Notes: a model not told the origin generated them from the sequence alone. DNA of 64,000 nt from Ypsolopha sequella (GCA_934047225.1 OW204000.1:11240001-11304000), one strand, 5' to 3'; shown: positions 32,944 through 44,663, counted from the first letter of the stretch. Translations and numbers: made by a program.

Positions 32944-33844
32944 CCAAATAGTATATTTGTGTATTGTTAAATGGGGCTTGATCGTCATTTTATGCACGCT
33001 ACATGTTGAATACTTGTTTATCCTAAAGTCTGTTTCTGGGGCAGGTGGCAAAACTGTACGCGTTAAAAGAAAACGATACGTTAATCTCGCCATACAATCT
33101 TTATCGCTTAACGCAAATTACTGCGTTTCGAGGTACGGGGTCCAGTACGAAAAGCGCAAAGGTCAATGACTGATTTTCTAGCTGCTCTAGAAATAGACTT
33201 TAATAGCTTTAGGTTGCTTAAAAGGAGTCTCCCCTCATGTAAATTGAGATACAACTTGGAGTTAGACCAACTGCCAAATCTTTTAACTTCAACTGGTGGT
33301 AGGCTGGCCGTGGTTTTGATGAAAACAAGAAGCCAAGTGAGTCGTTGTCTTAGGGAATGCTTTTTCGGATAACAATGATCCATTTTGTTAGTAAAATCTT
33401 AAGGCCGAAGGTTAGTACTTAAATTCTACAAGGGACGAGCAAAATATTATTCAAGTGGGTGACCAGCAAACAATCCTCACTGGTGGCCACATCTTTTAGG
33501 ACGCTGTTGTCGCTGTCCTGCAGCCTACGTAGGGGCTTTTGTGCGTAAAACTGCACTGAAGCTGTTAACTTCAGCGAGCGCAAATATCGCTGATGCACTG
33601 CAGAAAGTGGAAGCTTCTACAGCGCCCTAAATGAATTATTATATTGAATGCGCAAGGCGTTCCACGATTTTGAGTATATTTGAAAAAGCGTAATTTTGAC
33701 TGCAACCGAGCATTGGGCGACCCTTCGCGCCAACATGTTTGCTCTTACTACGGTACACGGTAGAGAGAGTGGTCACTCCTCTTTTAGGTATTTAGATTAG
33801 AACCAATCATTTTTAAAGTCCGCAGTATATGAAATATAAGTTAA
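32944..33844. other. Unassigned DNA, moderately GC-rich in places
   Basis: 33166-33372 (plus) and 33108-33383 (minus) are overlapping open frames on opposite strands, and 33430-33730 is GC-richer. No domain, splice junction or repeat match that I can support. Confidence 0.4.
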
Positions 33845-34070
33845 CTAGCCGATTGCCCGCGGCTCCGCCCGCATTAATTGAACTCGTTTTCGGCTCGTTT
33901 TCGGCTCGGGCGTTATTTCATTTATACCCCTTATAGCTTGTCTGTTGATCAAGGTCACAACAATGATAATAAAAAAAACCGCATCTAAATCCGTTCGGTG
34001 GTTTCGGAGATGTGCGCGAACAAACAAACAAACAAACAAACAGACAGACAGACAGAAGAGAATTCCAAAA
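33845..34070 (-). mobile_element. Helitron-like element, minus strand
   Basis: On the minus strand it ends GCGGGCGGAGCCGCGGGC (hairpin), then AATCGG and CTAG|T. The body has CGAAACCACCGAACGGATTT and a CAAA/CAGA microsatellite (34020-34055). A typical lepidopteran non-autonomous Helitron-like copy. The 86- and 96-residue frames across it are by-products. Confidence 0.7.
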
Positions 34071-34602
34071 ATCGCTGATTTGTGTTCTATCACTTGTGTC
34101 AACAACTTTCTATATTATTTTTTTTTGTTAATATGCAGATACACCGGGTTCTTATCTTTTATTGTTGTATTGATATTGATCATTCTAAAATTTATCAATA
34201 CTTGCGATTGTCGGTACTGGATGAAACATTTATAACATCTTTATAAAAACACTTGTACTGTTTCACTGATTTAAAATTACATGCAGTATTGATATCAGCC
34301 TATAGGAGTTATTAAAGTTATATCAGTGAAAAAGAACAAGTGCTTTTGTTAAGATTTCTTTCGACGCATTTTGTATGTGCAAAAATAATTCCGCACAAAT
34401 TGACCTAGTAATTTCAACTCCTTCGGAGCCATAATTCAACGCTGATAAATAGTCCAATACTAGAGATAGCTTTAAAAAAATGTATGAAGCGCCTAAAAAA
34501 AAATCGTATAAGTATGTAAAAAGAATGCTTCGTCAAAAAAAAAGAAGCTGCTTTTTAATTATAGCTTTTTATGCTAAAACTACAAATTTCACTACCCATT
34601 GC
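34071..34602. other. Unassigned AT-rich DNA
   Basis: Nothing supported. Confidence 0.45.
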
Positions 34603-34606
34603 TTAA

Positions 34607-35027
34607 GAGCGCACCGAGCTTTTTATACACACAAACACGTTTTTATAACCCTTGTGTGAAGTAGTAAACAATTAAATTAAAGTCTAGGAAAATAAAGTTG
34701 GTATACTAGACTGTATACACGATGGAAACACGATTTGATAAAGTTGGGTCGATAGAATAAATTTTTAAAGTTACCTCTTTTCGAGTAATTTTTTCCTCTT
34801 CTTCCCTACTTTTTTTCATATAAATTAATAATTTGATATGATGATTAATTTAATAAAATAAAGTTCATAGATAACTGGAGCATTTTTACACGAAAGTTTT
34901 TGATTTAAGAACAATATGATGAAAATAACAACGAAAAACATGGAAAAAGTGCAAAAATTTGGTTATTTTCTTTACTCTTTACACATAAAGAAAAAGATAG
35001 AGATAAAGGCAAACGCTTGGTGCGCCC
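34607..35027 (+). mobile_element. TTAA-flanked MITE, GGTGCGC subgroup
   Basis: TTAA on both sides (34603-34606, 35028-35031). The ends GAGCGCACCGAGC and GCTTGGTGCGCCC are inverted repeats. The internal AACAACGAAAAACATGG, AAAAAGTGCAAAAATTTGG and TTTACTCTTTACACATAAAG block recurs at 49395-49460. Length 421 bp. Confidence 0.85.
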
Positions 35028-35345
35028 TTAATCTTCAGTCAGTATTTTGATAGTCTGAGGCGTGAATAAACAGATCACTCTGTATCGGCGTGTGGGCTGG
35101 CTCGGTACACGCGCGCACGAAGATTGTAACTCTTTGCCTACATTGACACTGCTGCAACAGGGCTGGACTCAGAGAACTGAGAAGTTTGTTAAGACATATG
35201 TATATTTTTGTATAAAAAAATATATTGGATTTATTGATCTTTTATCTAGGGATTCTACTTATAAACAATGTAGATACTAAGATTTACACTTTTGTAAAAA
35301 AAATGTCTTCCACTCTCTTTTTTTATTATTTTCGAACGTCTGTTT
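35028..35345. other. Unassigned DNA
   Basis: A 72-residue plus frame (35062-35280) starts in a GC-richer patch. No domain recognised. Confidence 0.4.
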
Positions 35346-35650
35346 CAAGAACGCGGTTAAGAGATCAACTTGATTTTTTTATCATAAATTAGTTAGCAGT
35401 CAATATGAAGGGATTCTACTTAAATCCAATATTTTTTTTGCGTACAAAATATTTCAGTGTTATTAAAAAACACACCAATTCGTTGTTTCACTGCGTGATC
35501 ATTAGTATTACGCGTCCAAGAAAAAGAGGCCAATGAGCCAACATATAATCGCCTCTATTAAAAGCAAAATAAGGTCTTTGCCATTGGACTCATTGTGCTG
35601 GACGGGTAATAAAAAAGTTACTAGGGTAGGTCGTCCTCTTAAGAGGAGGC
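35346..35650 (+). repeat. Dispersed repeat, copy 2
   Basis: Partner of 680-960 (see there). It ends near a self-complementary CCTCTTAAGAGG at 35635-35646. Confidence 0.65.
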
Positions 35651-36105
35651 CTTCCTTTTTCAACAGTTTTTGAACGATTGTACTGAATCTACCACAGACG
35701 CAATCAATATGAAACTTATATTAATGTTTTTTCAAACCTTTATCTTTACGTTGTAAGTAGCATTACCTGATTTGAAAACTTTCGCTCGATAGATTTTATT
35801 TTTGAAAATAGTCTCTTTTTGAGTGTGTTTTTGGTTTTTTGTTTAATCCATTTGATTTTTATGTGTCATATTTTACTATCAATACGAAAATCTTGTTTAT
35901 TAACCGTTGTAAGTTCAAAAATGTCTTAAATGCAATATTGTAATTTTAGTCGATTTTAATCTTAAAATTAGACTCGATCTGAATCGTTTCGTGCGCATAT
36001 TGGCGCACGCGATTTTCAACTTTATGAAAGTTAGTCAAACTAATACAATCCGCACATTTGTTCGGTCTGCGTGTTTTGGAAGGCACGTTGAACTGTCAGT
36101 CCATA
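35651..36105. other. Unassigned DNA
   Basis: Nothing supported; the 101-residue frame at 35991-36296 runs into a SINE. Confidence 0.45.
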
Positions 36106-36260
36106 TTTTGTGCTCGACGTACGGCAATAGGGCTCAACACGCTTTGAAATCCCTAATAATCGTTGTTGAAACGTGGACCTACGAGTTTGGACTGTGCCTT
36201 ACATTTCGCAGTCCATATTCGGAAATACCTTTGACCCTCAAGATTCATGTCGATGTATAT
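36106..36260 (+). mobile_element. SINE 3' fragment, plus strand
   Basis: TTTGTGCTCGACGTACGGC, AATAGGGCTCAACACGC, GTTTGGACTGTGCC, ACATTTCGCAGTCCA and AGATTCATGTCGATG follow the SINE body order. The head is missing. Confidence 0.65.
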
Positions 36261-36613
36261 TTTATATGCTTCCTTACATTTTGCGCGGAAAAATAAACTC
36301 AATAAGTCAAATTATAATAGAAGCCAATACAAATTATACAAGAAGCCAAGGCGTTAGAGATGTAAAACTGTAGTTGGAAGCTGATATAATATAATCTTTG
36401 CAGCAAGTTTACCAACTGATTTATAATTTGAAAAGATTTCTGAATTAAAACTATTTATTGGAGATGTATCATCGACTTAATAAAGGCAAACTTGGTGTTT
36501 TCTTTGTTTCTAATTTAGGATTAGGTTTAGTTACCAATTCTTTTAAATTTCCTTCTTTGGCAATGTTATTTGACGCAAAAAGAAATAAATTAACTCTTTT
36601 TATAATTTTTCAG

Positions 36614-36727
36614 GCCCAAGTACGACCCATGCTCGAGAGTGAATATGCGAAGTGCAAAACGCTGTTGAGGCGCAGGCGCGACGTGATTTACCGAGTGGAA
36701 GCAGATCTACTAACCGACCACGTGGGT
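36614..36727 (+). CDS. Possible exon (or exon remnant) of an unidentified gene
   Basis: A pyrimidine-rich tract and TTTTTCAG (36606-36613) precede a GC-rich stretch that stays open for about 38 codons. It reads roughly VRPMLESEYAKCKTLLRRRR, then a second short helix-like run with ADLL. The composition contrasts sharply with the surrounding AT-rich DNA. The pattern of two amphipathic helices faintly recalls the C-terminal region of FtsH-type (M41) proteases, but there is no catalytic motif and I do not assign that function. A convincing donor site is not obvious: GTGGGTG at 36721 is poor. It could be an exon in a long intron-rich gene, a processed remnant, or part of a repeat. The longer frame 36458-36787 that contains it is AT-driven upstream of the acceptor. 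Confidence 0.3.
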
Positions 36728-38305
36728 GCTCCTGGCTTTGCTGGACCCCTGGTACTAGTATTGTACGCATACCATACCGGAATTTAGTAGACAGTACTGA
36801 TCGTGCTAAAATGCTGCCGGGAAGAAAAAAAAAAGAATTTCCTTTTATTTTTGGCGCGTCGATTATTCAGTTGGTAAGATCAATAAAATAATGCGGTTTT
36901 ATTTCAATATCCCCGTTCATCGACATCCTGGAAATACTATAATGTATAAGATATAGAAAATAATAAAGTAGATATATCTGGATATGGTTTACAAAATTTG
37001 TTCGCTGTTCCGTTAAAAATTTATCCTCTGTTCTGTTCTGTTCTGGTGACTCATCCAGACAGCAGTTCTGCTGCAAGGGTGCGAAGACCCGCGACACCGG
37101 TGAGCCACGTAGTATACAGGAGGGGTCTGTAGAGTGGCAGCTTTAAAATACAGCTCTAATTAAGCCACTTGACTATGTTCAGCCGTTGCTATATGGAGCG
37201 TTTACTTAAAGGCCTGAAATCGCGAAAACCTTTTTCACAAAAAGGTGCAATAGCTAATCGGTTGAAAAGTAAAGAAGGGCTGTTTTTTCGATATTTCAGA
37301 GTTTGTTCTATAGTAAATTTACTATAGAATTGAATGAGCTCTTCAAATTGGACATTTGTGTTCATACACGTTGTAAAAGTTATTATATTATTCATTTCGC
37401 ATTATAAAGTATAAGTAGTTACCTTGTTTAACAAGCTATAAAAGCAGATTCTTAAGGCTTTAGTTTTAGTGCTGTCAAAACATGATTTTTCCAAAGTTTC
37501 CATAGCTACAGGATGAGGAGTGAAGAAAGATTGGAGGCCCACCCGAATTCAGGCATCGTTCCATTAAAATCATCCGTCAGTTTTTAATTCTATAATTCGA
37601 GACGTCCAGGATACAGACCAGCACGTAGATCAATGCTTGACGGGAACTTTCTAAAACGTGCTCTCTGATTTAGGCCTGAAACAGAAAGAAATAAAACTTA
37701 AAAATAACCTTAGCCTAAACCCGAAACTCCGACTTCTCATTATAGCTTTGCGCCTGCGCATTAAATCTATTCCAAATGAGATACCTATAATATTGACCTC
37801 AGTTACATTACACCTTAATTGGTGTGTCTAATCGCCTGACCAGGCGACGTCGTGGGTGGGACAACTCAGGCGCACCTGGGTAAGCAATCTTAATGAAAGT
37901 ACCAGGAAAATTATCACACCGGTCTCGGAATTTTCGTTTCTATTACAACGAAATAAAGGCTTCTGCTTGGGACTTTTGATACGACGACTTTTCTTTAAGC
38001 ACTCTCATAGATAGTAGCTTTGATTGAGTGACGTGACAGAGAAGTGCCATGAAATTTTATGTTCGTAATGAACTTATAAAAGTTACACCTTGGTATATCA
38101 CGGTCGTGAAAGTAAGTTTAATTAATATTGTGTTTTGGAATTTAAGTTATCTTTGTCCTATTTCACATTTACTTGACTGTTACTTACTTTTCAGTATTTT
38201 CTTTCTATGTACCTTATTTATAAAACTTCAGATACACGATGTCCTGGCAACATCGTTTGCATCGTTGCTCACGTAATGTTAAAATAACACTCTTCAGAGC
38301 ATTTT
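36728..38305. other. 1.6 kb, mostly unassigned
   Basis: Contains a TGTTC triple (CTGTTCTGTTCTGTTCTGG near 37025) and a GC-richer patch at 37040-37130 with no domain. A solo arm of the TATACAACGTGTAACAG family lies at about 37290-37377 (GAATGAGCTCTTCAAATTGG, TACACGTTGTA). No gene is supported. Confidence 0.45.
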
Positions 38306-38600
38306 TTACAACTGTATACCCATGCAGCCTGTGAGCTAACTATACTTAAAAGTCTTACAACGTCCTCCGAGTACAATACAATAGTGCCTTTAAGGTGCTG
38401 ATGGGGTTACCTCGCTTCTGCAGCTCATCAGGGATGTTCGCGGAGGCGTGTGTTGATTGTTTCTATGCGACATGCGCAAAGGGTGCGCTTACATGGTGCG
38501 CAGGGTGCGGGGTGGCACGCAATAGCATCCTGAATATGATTGAAAGCAGACTGGAATGCACATATATGTAAGTCGTTGCTGCGAAACATCGGGAGGATGG
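38306..38600 (+). pseudogene. Decayed LINE reverse-transcriptase C-terminal fragment
   Basis: In one frame about 38306-38355 reads LYTHAACE...LKS. After a single frame change it reads YNVLRVQYNSAFKVLMGLPR, then FCSSSGMFAEACVDCFYAT, and finally NSILNMIESRLEC. This follows the order (YN..FR.LLGLPRFCSAS.MFA...VD.F / NSIL..I..RL.C) of the segment after the reverse transcriptase domain in lepidopteran non-LTR elements, as I remember it. The frame breaks and lack of the upstream RT core show a dead, truncated copy. The minus frame at 38428-38628 is a shadow. Confidence 0.75.
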
Positions 38601-39087
38601 TGCGGAAATGACTACACCACCTTCTCAAATGATTATATGCATATTTTTAATTTAATTTTTATTTTTCTATATTGTACAATTTTCTTACTAACACAGTTTT
38701 ACTAACAATATGAGCCTTTGATGCTTTAACCAATAATTGTTCTATTCTTTTCTAATACACATTAGATAAATGACAACATAATACAGCTGATTTTAATGGT
38801 TTTAATTTTAGGTTAAATGGTGTCAAAACTATAAAAACTACAAGCTAAATTACCTTATAACATTTTTAGGTTTCACAGCAATAAACCTATAACTAATCAG
38901 CTACATTACTTATTTGCAAGAAATATAGTAATAATCTGACACTTTATCTAGTAATAAATAAACAAATCCTCAGAAATGAGTTTAACTGGAATAGTCCGTT
39001 TAAAATTAATAGCCAAGTATGTACGTATTCTTAGAATCTATAGCTATAGCCAAATCGGTGCTATGCGCTGGAAAAACAATTAATAAA
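38601..39087. other. Unassigned AT-rich DNA
   Basis: Nothing supported. Confidence 0.45.
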
Positions 39088-39690
39088 AAAAACCGGCCAA
39101 GTTCAATTCGGATCTCGCTATTTTAGGGTTCCGTATATATGACCAATTCTTTCAAACTAGATATTTATTTAATTTTAGGTCTCTCAGACGTAAAAACTGC
39201 AAAATTAAGTTGAAAGTGTATTCGGGGACGTAACCCTAAAACTACATTATAAGTCGGCATTATTAATACATTATAAGTTTAGTATTTGTTGTTTAAATAC
39301 AGCATTTGGTACATAGTATACGGAAATTTCAAATTACTAACTGCTTTGGTCTTTGAGATAGACCCCGAAACCAAAATGGTCTAAAAATGGCAATTCTGAT
39401 AGCTCCCTATTCCTTTATTTATCGAGATATAAAAAAATAAAGAATCTATTTATACTCTACTTAACGAGTTCTAAACAATAATACCAAACATTTTGTGGAA
39501 AGAAAAATTTTTCGGCTCTATTTTCGTGTATGAGGCCTCCCCCCAGAAAAATACTTTTATTTTATTTTTAATTTGATACACGGTTTTGGATCAAAATTTT
39601 ACACAACATCAAAATTTCAGGTCTGTATATCATGCCGTCTAGGAGCTAAAGACCTGTGACATACGGAGTGACATTAATAGGTACGAAACC
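39088..39690 (+). mobile_element. CCGGCC element, plus strand, degraded 3' end
   Basis: AAAACCGGCCAAGTTC, ATCTCGCTATTTTAGG and GGTTCCGTATATATGACC mark the start. GGCCTCCCCCCAGAAAAAT and GACCTGTGACATACGGAGTG mark a worn version of the later body. The terminal TACGGAACCC is not visible. Confidence 0.6.
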
Positions 39691-40295
39691 AAAAAAAAGT
39701 GGAAAAACGATTCTTTTTTACGTTTTATCGCCACCGAGCAAAATCAAACGAACGATAGGTCAACAATACTTTAAGAAATCACAACAAAGATTCACTTAAT
39801 ATTCTCCCCTAACAATACGGACCAAACAACAATGGAATAGTATAAACTGTATTAAAGACAAGATTTAACGACGCATTAAATTTTATATCGCAGCTTAGTC
39901 CGTTTTTGTAGACGCATCTTTACAAAAACTCTAATTGAAGTGAAAAAAAAAAGGGAATGGTTCTCAAATGATATGTGTTTGTTTGTTTGATTGATGTATC
40001 GACGTTGTGTGAGGCTATTTAACCGGCTGTTAGACAAAATAGTGGAGTTATGTCTATCGGTACGTTGGTGCTACACAGACACACGACTTGTACGGACGAA
40101 CGTGAATTCGGATGTCTGATGGCTCCCAAACTTTTGAGTTTCTTTTTATCAATTTAAAATTTCTTTAATTCTCAGCATGCAAGCGACGCTTGACATTTGC
40201 AAAGTAGACTTTATGCAAGGTGCTTAAAACACAATGAATTATAATCATTTATACAAACTCAAAATTCTCCGAATGGGTAAATGGGACCTAGAGGT
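39691..40295. other. Unassigned DNA
   Basis: Nothing supported. Confidence 0.45.
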
Positions 40296-40345
40296 ATTCG
40301 TAGAAAAAACCTCTTTGTCATCACAAAGAGGTTTTTTCTACGAAT
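40296..40345. repeat. Perfect 23-bp-arm hairpin with 4-nt loop
   Basis: The arm 40296-40318 (begins ATTCGTAGAAAAAACCTC) is repeated exactly in inverse at 40323-40345, with CATC as the loop. It could be a tiny foldback insertion or an RNA hairpin. The U-run after the right arm (TTTTTT) would also suit pol III termination. No homologue in the window. Confidence 0.9.
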
Positions 40346-40552
40346 TTTTTGGGTTAATGTTCAAAATTTTATAGGCAGACGTCAACGTCACAAATAAATA
40401 GTTTTTGAGCAAAAGCAATTAGCCTACTCTCCTCCAAACTTCAATGAGCTTGTTTCCTACATGAAGGTAGGTCTGAAAATCAATTGCGTTTAAAAAGATA
40501 AAACCAGTAGCAAATTATTTTTTACATATCTCAAAAAATGCCGAAATTATTG

Positions 40553-40755
40553 GGAATCAAATTGAGCTTAACGGCATGTATTGTGACGTCATCCGATACG
40601 ATTTCATACAATCTCTTTGATAAATATCGCTATAGCTAACTTCGGTAACAATAGAAATTTTTCAAAAATTCATAAAGTTTTGTGCTTTACAATAAATAAT
40701 TAATTAGTTACCATAAAAAATATACTGATATTTCACTACAGGAGACGAGCACATT
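40553..40755 (+). repeat. Dispersed repeat, copy 1
   Basis: GAGCTTAACGGCATGT, CGATTTCATACAA, GATAAATATCGC, AAGTTTTGTGCTTT and ATACTGATATTTCACTAC recur in order at 48860-49055. No ends recognised. The unit is likely longer. Confidence 0.75.
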
Positions 40756-41614
40756 CGAACGGCAAATCTGCTGTCCCAAAAAAGCTCTGTTTTGGAGTTA
40801 TTACCGCAAAAAGTGGTAACACACACTCAAGAAACCGCAGAACAATTTAGTTTTAAAATGTGGACGTTTCGATTTAGAGAATAATGCTCATATGAAAACG
40901 AATGAAAATCTACCGATGATAAAAATTCCAATGCAGGTTTAACTCTTAAATTTCCAAGACAGCTTCGCAGGAGCTTTTGTCAAGCCATATAGGCTTTTTT
41001 TATTTTTTTTAGATTCTAATTGAAATTTATTTATTAAATGGTTTTAAAAAATACAAAATTAACGAAGCAATTACACAAAAAAAAACTAAACATTTTCTTA
41101 TTTGTAATTTACCCTAAATATATAAACTTACAAAAATAAAACTTTTTTTATCAAACATTTTATTCACATTTTGAGATTAAGTTTGAATAGAAAAAAAAGT
41201 AAATTTCAATTTTCCCAATGTTGAGCACCACAGTTCCACATACACAATACACACAAGTGTGCGTGTGATCACAATCAGGTTATTTCTCTGGTAATTATGA
41301 TCAGCGCGAGAGTGACCCGGGGTCAGCCCGTCTCGGATGAGCAGGCTCCGTGCGGGACAGCCTCCAATACTTCATTGCTATGTTCTTATTTCCTCCACGG
41401 AAAGGTTATAATTAAATAAACCGGCAAACTTTCGGTGCAGCTGATGTACACGTGCCTCCATAAGCACTCAGATTTTGTAGACTAGGAGCTTGAATATACA
41501 AAATTCTTTTAGGATTTTTCATTAGTTAAATTTAGATCTGGTGCTTCTATGCATCTGTTAAATTCAAGTAAATTATAAATAATATTAATAATACTAGGAA
41601 TATAATTACGTAAG
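40756..41614. other. Unassigned DNA
   Basis: A GC-richer patch at 41300-41345 carries no recognisable motif. Confidence 0.45.
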
Positions 41615-41720
41615 ACTCCGTCCACAATTTTTTGTCTGTATGTCTGTCTATCTGTCTGTATGTATGTTCCATTTTAATCGCTCAACGGATTTGGATGCGG
41701 TTTCCTTTATGGATAATGTT
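41615..41720 (+). mobile_element. Helitron-like body fragment with TCTG microsatellite
   Basis: TTTGTCTGTATGTCTGTC, TATGTATGTTCC, AATCGCTCAACGGATTTGG, ATGCGGTTTCCTTTATGG follow the familiar microsatellite plus AACGGATTT arrangement. The ends are missing. Confidence 0.5.
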
Positions 41721-42200
41721 AAATTGCACAACAAAAATACTATTTTGCACACTAAATATCGCCATAAGAAATCCTTCAGCGCAGAAGAGAGCCGGTAGCT
41801 TAGATTCCGCGACCACCATACATAACCTTATATAAATAAATAAAAACCTTCGTAGTTATTTTTCTATGACAACCCAGAAACCCTATAAGAGCACAGTTAG
41901 TATTTTTGGTGTGCAGTTAGTATTTTTTTGTGTGCAATTAGTTTTTTTGATCTACAGTTAGTATTTTTGATAGAACACTACAGTAAGACTACAGTCTTAG
42001 AGTATACAGTATATCTAAGACTGTAGTAGTATTTTTAGTATTTTCTGTTGTGTGTTTAAATACAACCCTTTCTTTATTATTTGTAGTGACCCTGGTTGAC
42101 ATATAGGCTATAATGGGTGTTGATAAAATAACTACCAAGTTGAAAACGGGACAAAGATTGAATAAACGCGGGCAAAGACGCGGGTAAAGGTTAGTAATAT
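41721..42200. other. Unassigned DNA with AGTTAGTATTTTT direct repeats
   Basis: AGTTAGTATTTTTGGTGTGC and near-copies recur three or four times at 41897-41972. ACTGTAGTAGTAT / ACTACAGTCTTAGA around 41980-42030 gives a short inverted repeat. Confidence 0.6.
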
Positions 42201-42426
42201 GCAAGGTGAATTTCTGACCATCGTCTAAATTCATAGTGGAAGCTTGATAAGTGATCAGTTTCATGGATCAGTAACAATTTTTGAGAAATTCATAATATGA
42301 AATTTGGCTTCCCATGGTGATTCACGCAAAGTAGAAATTTCACTTTACGAATTTCACAAAAATTGTTATTGATGCGTGATACTGATCACTCACCATTTGG
42401 ACGATGGTCACAAATTCACTTCGTAT
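42201..42426. mobile_element. GGTGAA-type foldback element
   Basis: GCAAGGTGAATTTCTGACCA, TCGTCTAAATTCATAGTGG and GATAAGTGATCAG are mirrored by CTGATCACTCACCATTTGG, ACGATGGTCACAAATTCACT. The centre has inverted GAAATTTGGCTTCCCATGG / GTAGAAATTTC. Close relative of 45237-45485. Confidence 0.85.
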
Positions 42427-43107
42427 ATTAAAATAATTCATTAATTGTATAATATACATACATTATTTAGTCTTATTCATAAACTTCAGGATGCGTAAAT
42501 AAAACGAATTACAATTATTTCATTTTATATGACTTTTTTCCATGTCACTCACTCTGTACGAGTACATGTCGATCATTTTAATTGATCGTTTGCCATAATG
42601 ACATACAAAACTGGAAATATATGTACATTATGTATTTATACTTATTATTATGCTTACTACTTAATCAATTTACACAGATCGACGGAGACCTCTCAATCAT
42701 ACTGGTTAAGTCATAGATTAAAGAAGAAAAGACGTGATATTTGACACATGATAGCTAAAACATAATGTAAATCATGCATTTTGGAAGTGTTTTTGTTTCT
42801 TTTTTACAATTCAAACATTAAACCACTTAAAAATAATTTATCACAAAACAATCTAAAATAAATAATCAAGTCTATCCAAAATTAATCATACGAGTATATG
42901 AGAGTAAACGAAAAAAAAATCAAGTTATAATGGAGTAACCAAAAAAAAAGTTAGGAAAATCTGAAACGACGCCATGTTTTTTCACCATAGACATGAAATC
43001 TTATCCACCAAAATATGCTTCAAGTGAATGAAGCATATTTTGGTGAATAAGATTTCATGTACTGACTGGATGTTTTTGACGTTAATGTTTTATCGTACAC
43101 TTGCCAC
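42427..43107. other. Unassigned DNA with one strong hairpin
   Basis: GACATGAAATCTTATCCACC, AAAATATGCTTCA at 42991-43023 is mirrored by TGAAGCATATTTTGGTGAAT, AAGATTTCATGT at 43028-43060, arms of about 32 bp with one or two mismatches. No gene. Confidence 0.65.
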
Positions 43108-43771
43108 ATTTTTAGGGTTCCATATCTCAAAATGAAAAAACGGAACCTTTACAGGATCACTTTGTTGCTGTCTGTCCGTCCGTCCGTCCGTCCATACATC
43201 CACCCGTCCATCCATCTGTCCGTCCGTCCATCCCTCTGCTCGTCCGTCCGTCCGTCTCTCTGTCCGTCCTTCCGTCCGTCCGTCCGTCCATCTACTCGTC
43301 TGTCTGTCAGACCCCTTTGTCTGTCCCCTTTTGCTCGGGTTCCCTATGAGATATCAAGTTGAAACTAATACCTCCTACAGAAGTCTATGGCTCTGTAGTG
43401 CTGTAAAAAAATCAGGCTTCTAACTCGACGCAAAAAAAAGTTTTTGCACTTTACATTATCAATTTCATACATTTTTTTTACATACACAAGGGAATCAAAA
43501 CCTATAGGGCACGGTAGATTTTATAGCACACACATAGAAAAAAAACTGAAAATTATAAATATTCCATTATTTTGGAAGTTGTTTAAACCCAAATTAATAA
43601 GACCCTATAGATACATAGAGTTTAATATATTGTAAGTGTCGAGTTAAGTTGGTCATTCATAACTGCAAGTGGAATTATTTACCGTACCGTTTTAGGGTTA
43701 CGTACCCGTATTGTGTGGTGATACGAAACTCTTTGTGCGCTAGTCCCACTTGCACTTGGCCGGTATTTTAA
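43108..43771 (-). mobile_element. CCGGCC element, full-length minus copy
   Basis: It starts TTTAGGGTTCCATATCTC then AAAAAACGGAACCTTTACAG, has a long GTCC/ATCC microsatellite (43168-43320), and ends GCGCTAGTCCCACTTGCACT, TGGCCGG. The 76-residue serine/proline/arginine frame at 43132-43362 is a translation of the microsatellite. Confidence 0.85.
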
Positions 43772-44035
43772 TACCAATATGTATGTGGGTGCAGTGCGAC
43801 AAGAGTGTTTTGGCGCGTGGATTGATCGTGGCCAAAATCGGAACTAACGCAGCTATCCTAATAAAATGTAGCCCTTGTTTCACAGCTACGCCCCCTGTAA
43901 ATGTTATCGACGTGCCAAAAGAGGCTTTTCGTACTAAATAGGCATATCTCTGACAATGTAACCAATAGGCACTCTGCGAACTTCATTATTGTCAAAATTA
44001 AGTTTGGAGGTCAGTAGGCTGTGAATCTATACAAA
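43772..44035. other. Unassigned DNA
   Basis: Nothing supported. Confidence 0.45.
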
Positions 44036-44663
44036 ACATAGCACTATTTTGTATACATTAAGTCAAGGTAAATAGTAAAATATGGGTACAAACCCATAAA
44101 CTGAGAAAACCGGAAGGTAGGGAAGTGCAAAATGAGAAAAAATAAGCTTACTTACGAAGATGTTCATTGTAAACGTCATGCTTTTACTAGTACAAATTAA
44201 TTAATTAATTTATTTATTTATTAAAATACATTTGCAGAAGGTACATAAAACATTGATGGTAGACGAGATTATAGGTACAGTTCTGATACACATAACAGGA
44301 ACTTGTAAAATTAACCAATAGTGTAACTTTTACAATTTTCTGTTTGTAGTAATTGAGTGAGTCGGAGAAAATATCAATGTCAGGATCTTTTGTACAAATT
44401 GGTCAAGGTATTCCATAAAAAAAAGTACCTATTCCATAAAGAAGTCGCTGTGAACTCGTGTGGTATAACATAGCACTGTTTTGTATAGATTAAGTAAAGG
44501 TAAATAGTAAAATTTAAAACATTCACTGCTATGTCCCATAAACTGAGAAATCCGAAAGGTAGGGAGGTGAAAACTAAGAAGAAAAAAAATACTTACTAAC
44601 AAACTAGCACAAATTGGTAAAGGTATTCCATAAATAAAGGTATTCCATAAAAAAGTACCATCT
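44036..44663 (+). repeat. Tandem duplication, first copy interrupted
   Basis: Copy 1 (44036-44198 plus 44401-44440) and copy 2 (44467-44663) share AACATAGCACT.TTTTGTATA, AGGTAAATAGTAAAAT, CCATAAACTGAGAAA, GGTAGGGA and GGTATTCCATAAA. Copy 1 is split by the insertion 44199-44391; copy 2 shows the empty site CTAGCACAAATTGGTAAAGG. Confidence 0.85.
44199..44391 (-). mobile_element. Short retroposon with 9-bp target duplication
   Basis: GTACAAATT flanks it on both sides (44190-44198 and 44392-44400), and the left edge is a TTAATTAATTTATTTATTTA tail. A minus-strand retroposon (SINE or truncated LINE) of 193 bp. Family not recognised. Confidence 0.8.

Noticed and set aside
36614..36727. Firm assignment as an FtsH/M41 protease exon
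   Set aside because: Only a loose helical pattern; no zinc-binding or ATPase motif and no clear donor site.
37010..37130. Structured RNA or snRNA in the GC-rich patch
   Set aside because: No recognisable Sm site, promoter element or conserved box; only a TGTTC triple.
43132..43362. 76-residue Ser/Pro/Arg-rich protein
   Set aside because: Translation of a GTCC/ATCC microsatellite inside the minus-strand CCGGCC element.
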